From positions 310,001-374,000 of the forward strand of contig NZ_JABGCI010000004.1 in the NCBI RefSeq assembly GCF_019799905.1: DNA of 64,000 nt, written 5' to 3'. Position numbers and translations under genes: made by a program. Positions 43,481-51,895 of the stretch are shown in pieces. Every line of letters begins with the position of its first letter. Position 1 is the first letter of the stretch. The notes beneath the pieces are model-generated. The model saw only the letters and a list, made by a program, of their open reading frames with translations, had not been told where the DNA came from and did not search any database. Origin of the DNA: Trujillonella endophytica. GTDB taxonomy: Bacteria; Actinomycetota; Actinomycetes; Mycobacteriales; Geodermatophilaceae.

Positions 43481-44917
43481 ATGTTCACCAGTCCCGACGA
43501 GGTCGCCGCCTACATCCGCGACAACGACGTCGAGTTCGTCGACGTGCGCTTCTGCGACCTGCCCGGCGTCATGCAGCACTTCACCATCCCTGCGTCGACG
43601 TTCGGCGAGGACACGTTCTCCGAGGGTCTGGGCTTCGACGGCTCCTCGATCCGTGGCTTCCAGGCCATCAACGAGTCCGACATGCTGCTGCTGCCCGACG
43701 CCAACAGCGCGTTCCTCGACCCGTTCCGCAAGCACAAGACGCTGAACGTCAACTTCTTCATCCACGACCCGATCACGCGCGAGGCCTACAGCCGCGACCC
43801 GCGGAACGTGGCCAAGAAGGCCGAGGCCTACCTGGCCAGCAGCGGCATCGCCGACACGGCGTACTTCGGCCCCGAGGCCGAGTTCTACGTCTTCGACTCG
43901 GTGCGGTTCGACACCGGCATCAACGAGGCCTATTACCACCTCGACTCGGTCGAGGGCTCCTGGAACACCGGCTCGCCGACCGGCGGGAACGGTGCCGGCC
44001 CCAACCTGGGCTACAAGGCCCGGATGAAGGGCGGCTACTTCCCGGTCGAGCCCTACGACCAGCAGAGCGACCTGCGCGCCGACATGATGGTCAACCTCGC
44101 GCGCGCCGGCCTGGAGCTCGAGCGCGGCCACCACGAGGTGGGCACCGGCGGACAGGCGGAGATCAACTACAAGTTCGACACGCTGCTGCGGTCGGCCGAC
44201 AGCCTGATGCTGTTCAAGTACATCATCAAGAACACCGCCTGGGCCCACGGCAAGACCGCCACCTTCATGCCCAAGCCGCTGTTCGGTGACAACGGCTCGG
44301 GCATGCACTGCCACCAGAGCCTGTGGAAGGACGGCGTGCCGCTCTTCCACGCCGAGACCGGCTACGCGGGGCTGTCGGACACCGCCCGCCACTACATCGG
44401 CGGCCTGCTGGCCCACGCCCCGTCGCTGCTGGCCTTCACCAACCCGACGGTCAACAGCTACCACCGCCTGGTGCCCGGCTACGAGGCCCCGATCAACCTC
44501 GTCTACTCGGCCCGCAACCGCTCGGCCTGCTGCCGCATCCCGATCTCGGGCGACAACCCCAAGGCCAAGCGCATCGAGTTCCGCGTGCCGGACCCGTCGG
44601 CCAACCCGTACCTCGCCTTCTCGGCGATGCTGATGGCCGGCCTCGACGGCGTGAAGAACAAGATCGAGCCGCCGGCCCCGGTCGACAAGGACCTCTACGA
44701 GCTGCCGCCCGAGGAGGCCCTGGGCATCGACAAGGTGCCCGCGTCGCTGGACGCCGTCCTCGACCGGCTCGAGGTCGACCACGACTACCTGATCGACGGC
44801 GGTGTCTTCACCCCCGACCTGATCGAGACGTGGATCGACTACAAGCGGGCGAACGAGATCGACCCGATCCGCCTCCGCCCGCACCCGCACGAGTTCGCGA
44901 TGTACTACGACATCTGA
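43481..44917 (+). CDS. glnA: Glutamine synthetase type I
   Basis: 478 aa from ATG 43481 (GGAGGATCG just upstream). GSI-beta type: [23 protein letters not shown], the metal/glutamate motifs EAEFYVFD and [24 protein letters not shown], and the adenylylated Tyr in [11 protein letters not shown]. It converts glutamate and ammonia to glutamine as a cytosolic dodecamer. Control: a GlnR box at the promoter and GlnE, encoded at the window's right end, for adenylylation. The last 27 bp of the gene are the left attachment site of an integrated island, which leaves the reading frame intact. Confidence 0.97.
   Translation: MFTSPDEVAAYIRDNDVEFVDVRFCDLPGVMQHFTIPASTFGEDTFSEGLGFDGSSIRGFQAINESDMLLLPDANSAFLDPFRKHKTLNVNFFIHDPITREAYSRDPRNVAKKAEAYLASSGIADTAYFGPEAEFYVFDSVRFDTGINEAYYHLDSVEGSWNTGSPTGGNGAGPNLGYKARMKGGYFPVEPYDQQSDLRADMMVNLARAGLELERGHHEVGTGGQAEINYKFDTLLRSADSLMLFKYIIKNTAWAHGKTATFMPKPLFGDNGSGMHCHQSLWKDGVPLFHAETGYAGLSDTARHYIGGLLAHAPSLLAFTNPTVNSYHRLVPGYEAPINLVYSARNRSACCRIPISGDNPKAKRIEFRVPDPSANPYLAFSAMLMAGLDGVKNKIEPPAPVDKDLYELPPEEALGIDKVPASLDAVLDRLEVDHDYLIDGGVFTPDLIETWIDYKRANEIDPIRLRPHPHEFAMYYDI
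44891..44917 (+). repeat. attL: 27-bp direct repeat in the glnA 3' end
   Basis: From GAGTTCGCGATG to the glnA stop CATCTGA. Identical to 50887-50913, while flanking bases on both sides differ. It defines the crossover site of the island. Confidence 0.9.
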
Positions 44918-44943
44918 CCCTCACAAGCCGCTGACCAGCGTAT

Positions 44944-46023
44944 TCATCGCTGGTTGGCGGCCGTAGTCCGCAACGAGTCCGCACGAGCAGCCAGAACCGC
45001 ACCGACGGCTGCGCGTGCGGACTCGTTGCTGTCCGGCCACAGGTGGCCGTACGTGTCGAGCGTGGTCTTTGCGCTCCCATGCCGGAGTCGGTGCTGGACG
45101 ACCTTGACGTCGAGACCGGAGGCGATCAGGAGGGAGGCCAGGTAGTGCCGGAGATCGTGGAAACGGAAGTCCTCCGGCAGGCCGTCGACCTTGCGTCGAG
45201 CTGCCCGGATCGCCCGCTCGATGGCCCATGTGGACGTCTGCCGGCGGAGCCCGTCGGTGACCAGGTAGTCGCCTCCCCATTGCGCCACGGCCGCTGACAG
45301 TTCGAGCGCGAGCTCCTGCGGGATGGGCAACGGAGTGCGCGACGTCTCGGTCTTGAGCTCCTCTCCCGATCCCTGCTGGACCGGGCGGACCACGCCGCGC
45401 ATGAAGTCGATGTCGGCGACCCGCAGCCCCACGGCCTCCGCCGTTCGGAGTCCCACGAATGCGCCGAGGAGAACAGCCGGCCTCAGATGCGGGGGAACCG
45501 CGTCGTGGAGTGCCCAGACCTGGGCTGTGGTGGCGACGAAGGGCCGCGGTTTGCCGGCACCGGGAGACGTCCGCCTCGAGCACGGGCTACGGACGAGGAT
45601 GCCGTCATGCACGGCATCGCTCATGACTTGGGACAGCCGGTTGTGCAGCGCGTAGACGTAGGACGGCGCGAGGCCGTCGTTCTTTAGCTTGGCTGTCCAG
45701 GAGCGGACGTCGGACGGACGCATTGCGGCGAGCCGCCGTCCGCCGAAGTGCGCCTCGATCTGCGCCAGGTGCACCTCGGCCTGGCGCACTGTCCGTGAGC
45801 GCCGGGTGCCGTAGCCGGCCAGCCAGGTGTCACACCACTCCCCGACCGTGACCTTGGCCGTCTTCGGGTCCGCCCACGTCCCGTTGACGAGCGCCGCGGT
45901 CTGCTCGTCGAGCCACCGCTGGGCGTCGGCTTTCCGCTTGAAGTGGCGGGCGTGCTCCTTGCCGGTCGCGTCGCGGAAGCGCGGCCGGTAGCTGCCATCG
46001 GGTCTGCGGGCGATGCTGGCCAT
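44944..46023 (-). CDS. Tyrosine-type site-specific integrase
   Basis: 359 aa from ATG 46023 (AGGGGTG 7 nt upstream; GTG 46032 is possible). N-terminal arm-binding region MASIARRPDGSYRPRFRDATGKEHARHF, SAM-like core-binding domain (VTVGEWCDTWLAGYG ... DVRSWTAKLK) and catalytic domain with the Arg in GLRTAEAVGL, HDLRHYLAS (His-x-x-Arg) and nucleophile Tyr in LDTYGHL. All key residues are present, so it may be active. It resembles integrases of actinobacterial phages and small integrative plasmids. It reads toward attL. Confidence 0.95.
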   Translation of the reverse strand: MASIARRPDGSYRPRFRDATGKEHARHFKRKADAQRWLDEQTAALVNGTWADPKTAKVTVGEWCDTWLAGYGTRRSRTVRQAEVHLAQIEAHFGGRRLAAMRPSDVRSWTAKLKNDGLAPSYVYALHNRLSQVMSDAVHDGILVRSPCSRRTSPGAGKPRPFVATTAQVWALHDAVPPHLRPAVLLGAFVGLRTAEAVGLRVADIDFMRGVVRPVQQGSGEELKTETSRTPLPIPQELALELSAAVAQWGGDYLVTDGLRRQTSTWAIERAIRAARRKVDGLPEDFRFHDLRHYLASLLIASGLDVKVVQHRLRHGSAKTTLDTYGHLWPDSNESARAAVGAVLAARADSLRTTAANQR

Positions 46024-46411
46024 GTCGGTCACCCCTGTTCGCGGCTCAACTCGCCGCGTCGATACCAGTAGCGACCACGGTTGCAGTGGGCCTCACCAGA
46101 ATCTGGGGATAACGCTGGGCTGTGGACAAACGCGGACAGACGCCAGCCGTCCGCACGTTCTCCGGTATTTCTCCAGTCAGCTCGACGGGGGCCAGACGCC
46201 AGCACGACATGTCGCTGAGGGCGGCTAAGGGACACCTGCGTCAGGCATCCGCCCACGATTGCGTGGACTGTGCTCCACGTTGTCGTCGGCGCTGGCCTCC
46301 GCCGGTGGGCATCGAGGGGTCTCCGCATACACGTGAGCCAGTGCACTCGGCGCGGGTGTCATCCGGAGCTGTGCAGCCCCCAGACTCGCGGTTCTGCGCA
46401 CGTCCTGCGGA
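46024..46411. other. Non-coding gap upstream of the integrase
   Basis: No convincing ORF, and no excisionase gene can be seen. Composition is visibly less GC-rich than the host genes. It holds TGTGGACAA (46121-46129), which is the reverse of the actinobacterial DnaA box TTGTCCACA, and a near match TGGGGATAA (46104-46112). Confidence 0.5.
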
Positions 46412-46659
46412 TTAGCGGCGTTCCATTGCCTCGCGTACCTGCCGCAGCGATGGGTTGGTCAGGTACTGGACCCGACGACCACGGTCGGCGAGAGCTCGAA
46501 TCCCTTCTCGTGATGAGCCCGGACCGCGCCGGCCCCCTCCTCGTCGTCGCGAAAACGTACCGATCGGTGAGGGACCCGGGCGACGGTGAGCTGAGCACGC
46601 AGCCTGGCCGCGAATGGGCAGCCCCGCTTGTAGTAGACGATCGGGGTGTCGTCGGCCAT
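46412..46659 (-). pseudogene. Frameshifted glutaredoxin-like gene
   Basis: From ATG 46659 (GGAGG 6 nt upstream) the frame reads MADDTPIVYYKRGCPFAARLRAQL ... ELSPTVVVG and then stops after SST near 46459. One frame over, the expected end of the domain continues, YLTNPSLRQVREAMERR, to a TAA at 46412-46414. Loss of a single base in the GGG/TCC stretch explains this. The active-site motif is CPFA, a monothiol form. Either a recent pseudogene in the island or a homopolymer sequencing error. Confidence 0.7.
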
Positions 46660-46865
46660 GACGGACCTCCAGGGACGCGGCTGGCGGCGTCATGGTGGCG
46701 CTGGTCGATGCCCACGGGCAAGCGAGCCGTTGTGGCGGACGCTGCAGGCCCCACGGAGTCGGTGCCACCGACTTCCATCGAGGCGTCGACACCGCTCCCC
46801 CGACACGGGCCGGCCGCGCGGTCCGCGCCGCACCGCGCTCTCGGCCGATCAAGGCGCCGGAGATA

Positions 46866-47477
46866 TCAGCGGGGGTCCCGCCACATGGGGATCATCGGTG
46901 GGCAGCCGGGGGGCATGTCGAGCGTCCCGCGTTCGGCGAAGCCGTGGCGCCGGTAGAGGGCTGTGCTCCGCTCGCAGGTCGCCTCCAGATACGCAGGCTG
47001 GCGATCGGCGTCGCACCGGTCCGCGACGGCCCGCAGCAGCACGTCGCCGAGTCCCTGCCCCTGTCGCTGGGGGCGCGTGCCGATGTAGAGCAGGTACCAG
47101 TGCGGGGGTAGTTCGCGGTGGTGGGCGTACAACGCTGACCGCACCTGCTGGAAGTACTGCATCCGCCGCCCGCCGATCCGAAGCCAGGCCGGCAGCTCGC
47201 GCAGGTCCTCCCGGGAGGTCCCCCGCCAGTGGCCCGGTGGGAACCACACCGCGGCGGCGTCCGCGTCGACCGTCGTCCACAGGCCGCCGTACGCCAGGCT
47301 CCGTGCGCCGTCAACGGCGAAGACTCGGCGGAGGCGCTCGTCCCGGGCACGCACCCCCGGGGGCAGGAGGTGGCAGAACAACGGGTCCTCGGCGAAGGCA
47401 GCCGCCATCGTCTGACTCAACCGGTCGACGTCCCCGCGTGTGGCCGGACGGACAGCGTGCTGCAAGTGATCGCTCAT
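46866..47477 (-). CDS. GNAT-family N-acetyltransferase
   Basis: 203 aa from ATG 47477. GNAT fold with the acetyl-CoA loop in YLLYIGTRPQRQGQGLGDVLLRAV and the C-terminal YRRHGFAERGTLDMP. MSDHLQHAVRPATRGDVDRLSQTMAAAF is a typical N-terminus. Substrate unknown; small-molecule or drug acetylation is plausible given the neighbouring APH-type kinase and MarR gene, but that is inference. The open frame extends to 47666, without protein-like sequence. It is cargo of the glnA island, downstream of and codirectional with the kinase gene. Confidence 0.85.
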   Translation of the reverse strand: MSDHLQHAVRPATRGDVDRLSQTMAAAFAEDPLFCHLLPPGVRARDERLRRVFAVDGARSLAYGGLWTTVDADAAAVWFPPGHWRGTSREDLRELPAWLRIGGRRMQYFQQVRSALYAHHRELPPHWYLLYIGTRPQRQGQGLGDVLLRAVADRCDADRQPAYLEATCERSTALYRRHGFAERGTLDMPPGCPPMIPMWRDPR

Positions 47478-47659
47478 GGCGCGACCGTCCTCCCCGGCGA
47501 GCCGGCGCCACAGGGACCTGCGGCCTTGCGCCAGCAGCCGTGGCAAGGCCGCTCGAGCGGAGAGGCGGATCGCCCCGGCCGTGCAGGCGAGAGCGCCCGT
47601 CCCCGGGCGGCGCGGCCGACATCGCCTGCCGCCGCGGACGACCCCGCGGGCCGCGGCGT

Positions 47660-48805
47660 TCACCACGCCCGCGTAGGAGGGCGGCAGACGTCCAGCACGG
47701 CGCGGACGAAGGTCGCCTTGCGGCGGGCGTAGCCGGGCAGGTCATCGGGCACGAGCCCACCGCCCATGGCCTCGCGCCCGGGCAGGGAGGTGAACGGGTA
47801 GCGCAGAAGCGCGCAGGTGCGCACGACCTGGGCCACCTCGCCCGCCTCCTGCGGGAGGCCGTCTTGCGCCAACCCGGCCTCGAAGGCGGGCACCGCGACG
47901 GCGAGGCGGTCGCGAAGGTCGTCGGGAGCTGCGGTGCCGTTCTCCGCCGGTCCGAAGGCCAGCGGGACGAGGTCCCATCCCACCGGCCCCGGCGAGGTGG
48001 TGCCCCAGTCGATGAGCACGAGAGTCCCGGGGTCCTCCCGTGGGCGGAGCACGTTCATCGGCGTCGGATCACCGTGGGTGTTCAGCCACGGGGCGGCGTG
48101 CAGCGAGTCGAGCATCGAGTCCACCTGCTCGGCCAGGTCCAGCAGGTCCCCACGGAGCGCGGCGACCTCCGGCTGGGCGAAGGCGGGATGCGCCCACAAC
48201 TGTTCGCTGCGCAGGCCGGGGATCGCCCAGTGCCGGATGTTGTCCACGAGGTGGTCGAGAAAGGTCAGGCCCGCCGGCAGGGTGGCCAACCGCTGGTCGG
48301 CCCGGCGCGCGGTCAGGCGGCCCAGCCCAGTGGCCGCCCGTTCGAGGTCGGCGGTGGTCCACGGTTCCTCGGCCGGGTCCACGTCTTCGAGCCAGAGGTC
48401 GATCCGGTCGTCGGGCCGCTCCAGTGCGGCGTAGAGCCGGGGCAGCCGCACTCCGGGAGGCATGCGCTGCCCGGTGTCGCCGGTGTACACCTCGGCCTCC
48501 AGCCGCCACGGGATGCCGGCAGCGATGCGCTCACGATCAGCCAGCGGGATGTGCGGCGGCAGCCCGTGCATCGCCGACTGCAGGACCTTGACCACCAGCC
48601 GTACCGCGGCCGGTTCGCTGTCGTGCGCGGTCACGTGCACGCGGTCCAGGGAACCAGTGGCCGGCGCGGTGATCCGGTGTGCAATCGGGGTCCGGGCGAT
48701 GTCGTCGACGACGAGTTCAGGGCGCCCGAGGGCCTGGCGCAGGAGGTCCTGCAGTTCAGCCGGCGTCATCCGGCCGGGCAGGTCCCCCGAGGCGGTGACG
48801 ACCAT
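47660..48805 (-). CDS. Aminoglycoside phosphotransferase-family kinase
   Basis: 381 aa from ATG 48805 (48820 also possible). Protein-kinase-like APH fold: ATP Lys in AVRLVVKVLQ, catalytic loop THGDPTPMNVL (His, Asp and Asn at about 244-251) and metal Asp in VLIDWGTTSPG (about 266). The N-lobe is fairly long. It may phosphorylate an antibiotic or a sugar/amino alcohol. It is divergent from the MarR gene, and two inverted repeats occupy the shared promoter, so MarR probably controls it. It ends 183 bp before GNAT starts. Confidence 0.83.
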   Translation of the reverse strand: MVVTASGDLPGRMTPAELQDLLRQALGRPELVVDDIARTPIAHRITAPATGSLDRVHVTAHDSEPAAVRLVVKVLQSAMHGLPPHIPLADRERIAAGIPWRLEAEVYTGDTGQRMPPGVRLPRLYAALERPDDRIDLWLEDVDPAEEPWTTADLERAATGLGRLTARRADQRLATLPAGLTFLDHLVDNIRHWAIPGLRSEQLWAHPAFAQPEVAALRGDLLDLAEQVDSMLDSLHAAPWLNTHGDPTPMNVLRPREDPGTLVLIDWGTTSPGPVGWDLVPLAFGPAENGTAAPDDLRDRLAVAVPAFEAGLAQDGLPQEAGEVAQVVRTCALLRYPFTSLPGREAMGGGLVPDDLPGYARRKATFVRAVLDVCRPPTRAW

Positions 48806-48837
48806 GGCGCAGGCCCTCATCTCGATGGATGCTCATC

Positions 48838-48883
48838 GTCAAGCTGCTTGACGATGATGGCGGGAATGGTGAAGCACCTTGAC
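48838..48883. promoter_or_regulatory. Paired inverted repeats: likely MarR operators
   Basis: GTCAAGCTGCTTGAC (48838-48852) is a perfect 6-3-6 palindrome; GTGAAGCACCTTGAC (48869-48883) matches it with one mismatch in the left arm. The centres are 31 bp apart, three helical turns. The second covers the MarR start codon; the first lies 33 bp before the kinase start. Confidence 0.65.
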
Positions 48884-49310
48884 GAATGCTGTCAACGGGG
48901 ACCTCCCGATCCTGCCTGCGCTGTTCGAGCGAGCCCTTTACCAGCTGCGGGAAGGACTCCACGAGCTCAGCACCAGCCGCTTCCCCGGCCTGCGGACCCG
49001 GCACTATCGCCTGTTGGGCTTCATCCCCGACGATGGGATCCGGCCGGCCCGCATGGTCGAACTGAGCGGACTGAGCAAGCAGGCCCTCTTCCAGGCCCTG
49101 GCACCGCTGGAGGCCGGACGGTACGTCGACGTCACTCTCGATCCCGACGACCGCCGAGCTCGCGTCGTGCGCCTCAGCGACCGCGGACACGAGGTGATCT
49201 CAGCTCTGCGGGACATGCAGGCCCGCTACGAGCAGACGTGGGCGGCCGAGGTCGGACCCGAACGATGGGCGACAACCCGGGAGGTCCTAGGTCGCCTGTT
49301 CGGCCACTGA
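48879..49310 (+). CDS. MarR-family transcriptional regulator
   Basis: 143 aa from TTG 48879. Winged helix-turn-helix: LREGLHELSTSRFPGLRTRHYRLLGFIPDDGIRPARMVELSGLSKQALFQALAPLEAGRYVDVTLDPDDRRARVVRLSDRG has the MarR recognition helix and the D-x-R-D-x-R-A wing. Likely a ligand-responsive repressor of itself and the divergent kinase gene, as two palindromes lie between them and one covers its TTG start. Part of the island cargo. Confidence 0.85.
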   Translation: MTNAVNGDLPILPALFERALYQLREGLHELSTSRFPGLRTRHYRLLGFIPDDGIRPARMVELSGLSKQALFQALAPLEAGRYVDVTLDPDDRRARVVRLSDRGHEVISALRDMQARYEQTWAAEVGPERWATTREVLGRLFGH

Positions 49311-49433
49311 CGGGCAACCGCCAGTCACCGCGGCCCGCTGGCAGTCGACCCGAGGGGTCAAGTCGGCCGGGCCGAAGTCCTGAGCCAGGGTGGTCCGCCA
49401 GATGTCCGACACCGTCCACAAGCGCCTGCCGCG

Positions 49434-49649
49434 TGCGCCTGCGCCTGCGCCTGCGCCAACGCACCGCCCGAGCTGGAGAGTGCCTATCTGTGCCGGCGCC
49501 TCGACCACCTGCACCACGTCGTCACCAACCTGGAGAGCCAGGCCGCCGTCTCCACCGGGATGCGCGCCCAGCGACTGCTCGCCCGAGCCGCCAAGCACCG
49601 TGACCGGGCCGAGCGGATCCGCGCACATCTGCGCGCCATGGGGATCTGA
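49434..49649 (+). pseudogene. Possible gene remnant after marR, including a hexamer repeat
   Basis: 49434-49457 is four units of TGCGCC. Right after it, frame 49470-49649 encodes PELESAYLCRRLDHL ... VVTNLESQAAVSTGM ... HRDRAERIRAHLRAMGI and a stop: a balanced, helical sequence unlike nearby shadow frames. The frame is open back to the MarR stop but has no ATG, GTG or TTG start before this block. It may be the 3' piece of a gene disrupted by slippage or deletion. Confidence 0.35.
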
Positions 49650-50886
49650 GGCCCGCCCGGCAGCCCCAGCAGCCCGCTGCTCGACCGCTGGGGCTGCGTC
49701 ACCGGACCGCCGTTCCCCCGTCCGGTTCCGGTCACCACGGTGACCGGCGGCCGAGCACCGCGCTACCTGACGGGCAGCCCGGCGGTGTGCAACGAAGGCC
49801 CAGCGAAGCGCTCACCATGTCCGACGCTGCGCCGATGCACGACCGCCAAGATCCTCGGCACCAGATCCGGCTCATGGAGCCGGCAGGCCATCTCCTCCCT
49901 GCCTCTTGACGTGCAGTTAGGCGGAGCACCTCCGAATGGCCTCTTCGGACAAGGCACGTCTAGAAGCGTCGCGCGACCACGCCCGTCCGTCCGAGGACCA
50001 CTTCGCGGTGCCCGCAGCCGCCTTCCGGAGACACCGCGTCGAGTGCGCCGTCGTCCCGACACTCGGCGCCATGCACCGTCAGCCCGACGTCAGCCGACAC
50101 TGGAGATCACCAAGATCACGAGGCATCACACCTCTTGCACCGTCGGACCTGCGCGTTTGCGCACGGCGCGCGAGGGACAAGCCGCCGCGAGGCACATCGA
50201 GCACTGAACTCGTTGTGACGGGTGTTCCGGGCTGATTAGGAGCCTCGGCCCCATATGCAGCCGGAGGACGGCCGTGGGCCGCCGCCACCGGCTGCGCCTG
50301 GCGTCGCGGACCGATCACCGATGGCTACACAGTTCGGTTCCCTGCTGGTGCCCCGGCACCTGCCAGCCTCAGGATTGGGAGCTCGTCTGCGCGGCGTCCG
50401 ACCGCTCCCCCACGCAGCTCGTCGAACGACGCGTTCAGGTGGCGACGCCAGCCCCGACGCGCTGCGACTGGCCGCATTGCTGCACGGGCTAATGCGCCAA
50501 GCACGACGACGCCGCGGACGACTTCGACAGGTCTCGCGCGAGGAGGCGCTGGCTTCTGTCCTGAACGGCTGTCGCCGTCGCCCGTGCGGCCGCAACTGAG
50601 ATGACGGTCCCGCTCCGCCTACCTCGAGTGGGTCTTGGCCTGCACCGCCGCCTGACGGCGGATCCACTCGTAGGCCGGCTGCAGGACTACCGGAGCTTCT
50701 CGGGCAACTGGGCGCCTCCCACGTCCGGGCCCAAGGCGTCTGTGTGCTGCCGGAGGCTCCCGCCAGTCCGCAAAAAGTCCGCAACTCATCCGTCAACCGC
50801 CAACATCGCCCCACCAGGGACAATCACAAAAGGCCAGGTAAACAGCGAAGTCCGCGTCCAGTCACCTACGACCAATCACACGGCAA
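49650..50886. other. Right half of the island, no identifiable intact gene
   Basis: 1.2 kb of visibly lower and patchier GC. Frames of 60-195 codons exist on both strands, but they are Arg/Pro/Ser-rich, overlap each other and lack ribosome-binding sites. One at 50255-50599 has a slightly protein-like C-terminal half (DALRLAALLHGLMRQ), not enough to call. Probably decayed cargo or attachment-site flank. Confidence 0.5.
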
Positions 50887-50913
50887 GAGTTCGCGATGTA
50901 CTACGACATCTGA
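50887..50913 (+). repeat. attR: second copy of the 27-bp glnA end
   Basis: Identical to 44891-44917, ending in the duplicated glnA stop codon, followed 29 nt later by the terminator that originally belonged to glnA. Confidence 0.9.
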
Positions 50914-50942
50914 TCCGCGGGGCCGTCCCCGGCCCCACCGCA

Positions 50943-50987
50943 CGCGACACAGCCCCTGCCGGGACCCCCGGCAGGGGCTGTGTCGCG
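50943..50987 (+). terminator. 21-bp hairpin, native glnA terminator displaced by the island
   Basis: Perfect stem 50943-50963 with 50967-50987 around an ACC loop, the longest in the window. It stands 29 nt after attR. Before integration it would have followed the glnA stop directly. Confidence 0.8.
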
Positions 50988-51081
50988 TCAGCCGCGCGGT
51001 GTCTCTCCCAGGGACCTCCCAGGCAGGCGACCTAGCATCGACGTCCCCGACGCCGGCCCGCCGCCCGAGACGAGGAGCCCG

Positions 51082-51732
51082 ATGGACGACGACGAGCTGT
51101 CGTGGCTCACCACCCTCGACCCCACCGTGCTGGCGGTGCTGGGCGGCGTGCTCGTCGTCCTGCTGCTCCTCGCCGCGCTCGCCGGGTGGCTGGTGCTGCG
51201 CCGCGTCCGCCGCAGCCCGGTCGTCGCCCGCGGACGGGAGCTGAGCGCACGAGGACGGGAGCTCGGGGCCACGGCCGCCACGGCCGTCGCGGCCCGCCGG
51301 CTGCCCCCGGGTGAGCGGCGGTCGGCCGCCGAGCTGCAGGTCCAGCTGATGCGCGCCCGGGGCGAGCTGCGCCGTCAGGTGTCCGCCGCGCAGGCCGCCG
51401 GCGCGCACCTCGGCGACGTGCCGGCCCTCCTGCCGGCGCTGGACGCCGAGGGCGCCCGCCTCGAGCAGTGCCTGCGGACCCAGGCCCTGTCCTCCTCCCC
51501 CGCAGGGTCGGCCGACCTCCTGGCCGAGGCCCGCGGGTACCTCGACATGCTCGCCGACGTCGAGGACGCCGTCCGGCAGGCCGAGCGGGTGCAGCCCGCA
51601 GCCGGCCGGCTGCCCGACGAGGTCACCGACGCCGTCTCCGCCCTCCGCGCGCACACCGACGCCTATCGCGAGCTCACCACCCCGCACCTGCCGCCGCTGC
51701 CGCCCGAGGCGCGACGCTCCGCCCCGCACTGA
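51082..51732 (+). CDS. Membrane-anchored hypothetical protein
   Basis: 216 aa from ATG 51082 (GAGGAGC upstream). MDDDELSWLTTLDPTVL, a transmembrane helix (AVLGGVLVVLLLLAALAGWLVL), a basic stop-transfer (RRVRRSP), then about 150 residues of Ala/Arg/Leu-rich helix with heptad character (ELQVQLMRARGELRRQVSAAQAAGAHLG; DVEDAVRQAERVQ), probably coiled coil. No family recognised. It was the original downstream neighbour of glnA before the island. Confidence 0.75.
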   Translation: MDDDELSWLTTLDPTVLAVLGGVLVVLLLLAALAGWLVLRRVRRSPVVARGRELSARGRELGATAATAVAARRLPPGERRSAAELQVQLMRARGELRRQVSAAQAAGAHLGDVPALLPALDAEGARLEQCLRTQALSSSPAGSADLLAEARGYLDMLADVEDAVRQAERVQPAAGRLPDEVTDAVSALRAHTDAYRELTTPHLPPLPPEARRSAPH

Positions 51733-51895
51733 CCCGGGGCCCGCCGAGCAGTCCGGCGAGGCCGCCCGGGACCGGAACGGGAAGGGGCGTCTGCCGCGCC
51801 GGTAAAGCCGGTGACAGCCGCCTGCCGTCGTCGCTAGCGTCCGGGCCGCACGTTCCTGCGCCGGCGCCCGGCCGGCGCCGTCGGAGGGCACACCC

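Larger units (their letters stand above)
44891..50913. mobile_element. Genomic island integrated at glnA (about 6.0 kb)
   Basis: Bounded by a perfect 27-bp direct repeat; the unit length is 5,996 bp. It contains a tyrosine integrase whose stop is 26 nt from attL, then glutaredoxin (broken), GNAT, APH-type kinase and MarR genes, and about 1.6 kb without intact genes. Flanking genes rejoin across it: the sequence right of attR looks like the original glnA downstream region, with its terminator. No replication, transfer or capsid genes are seen, so it is a small integrative element or the remnant of one. Confidence 0.88.

Noticed and set aside
50255..50599. 114-codon frame in the right half of the island
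   Set aside because: Only part of it looks protein-like; no ribosome-binding site, strong Arg bias and overlap with other frames. Left as unassigned.
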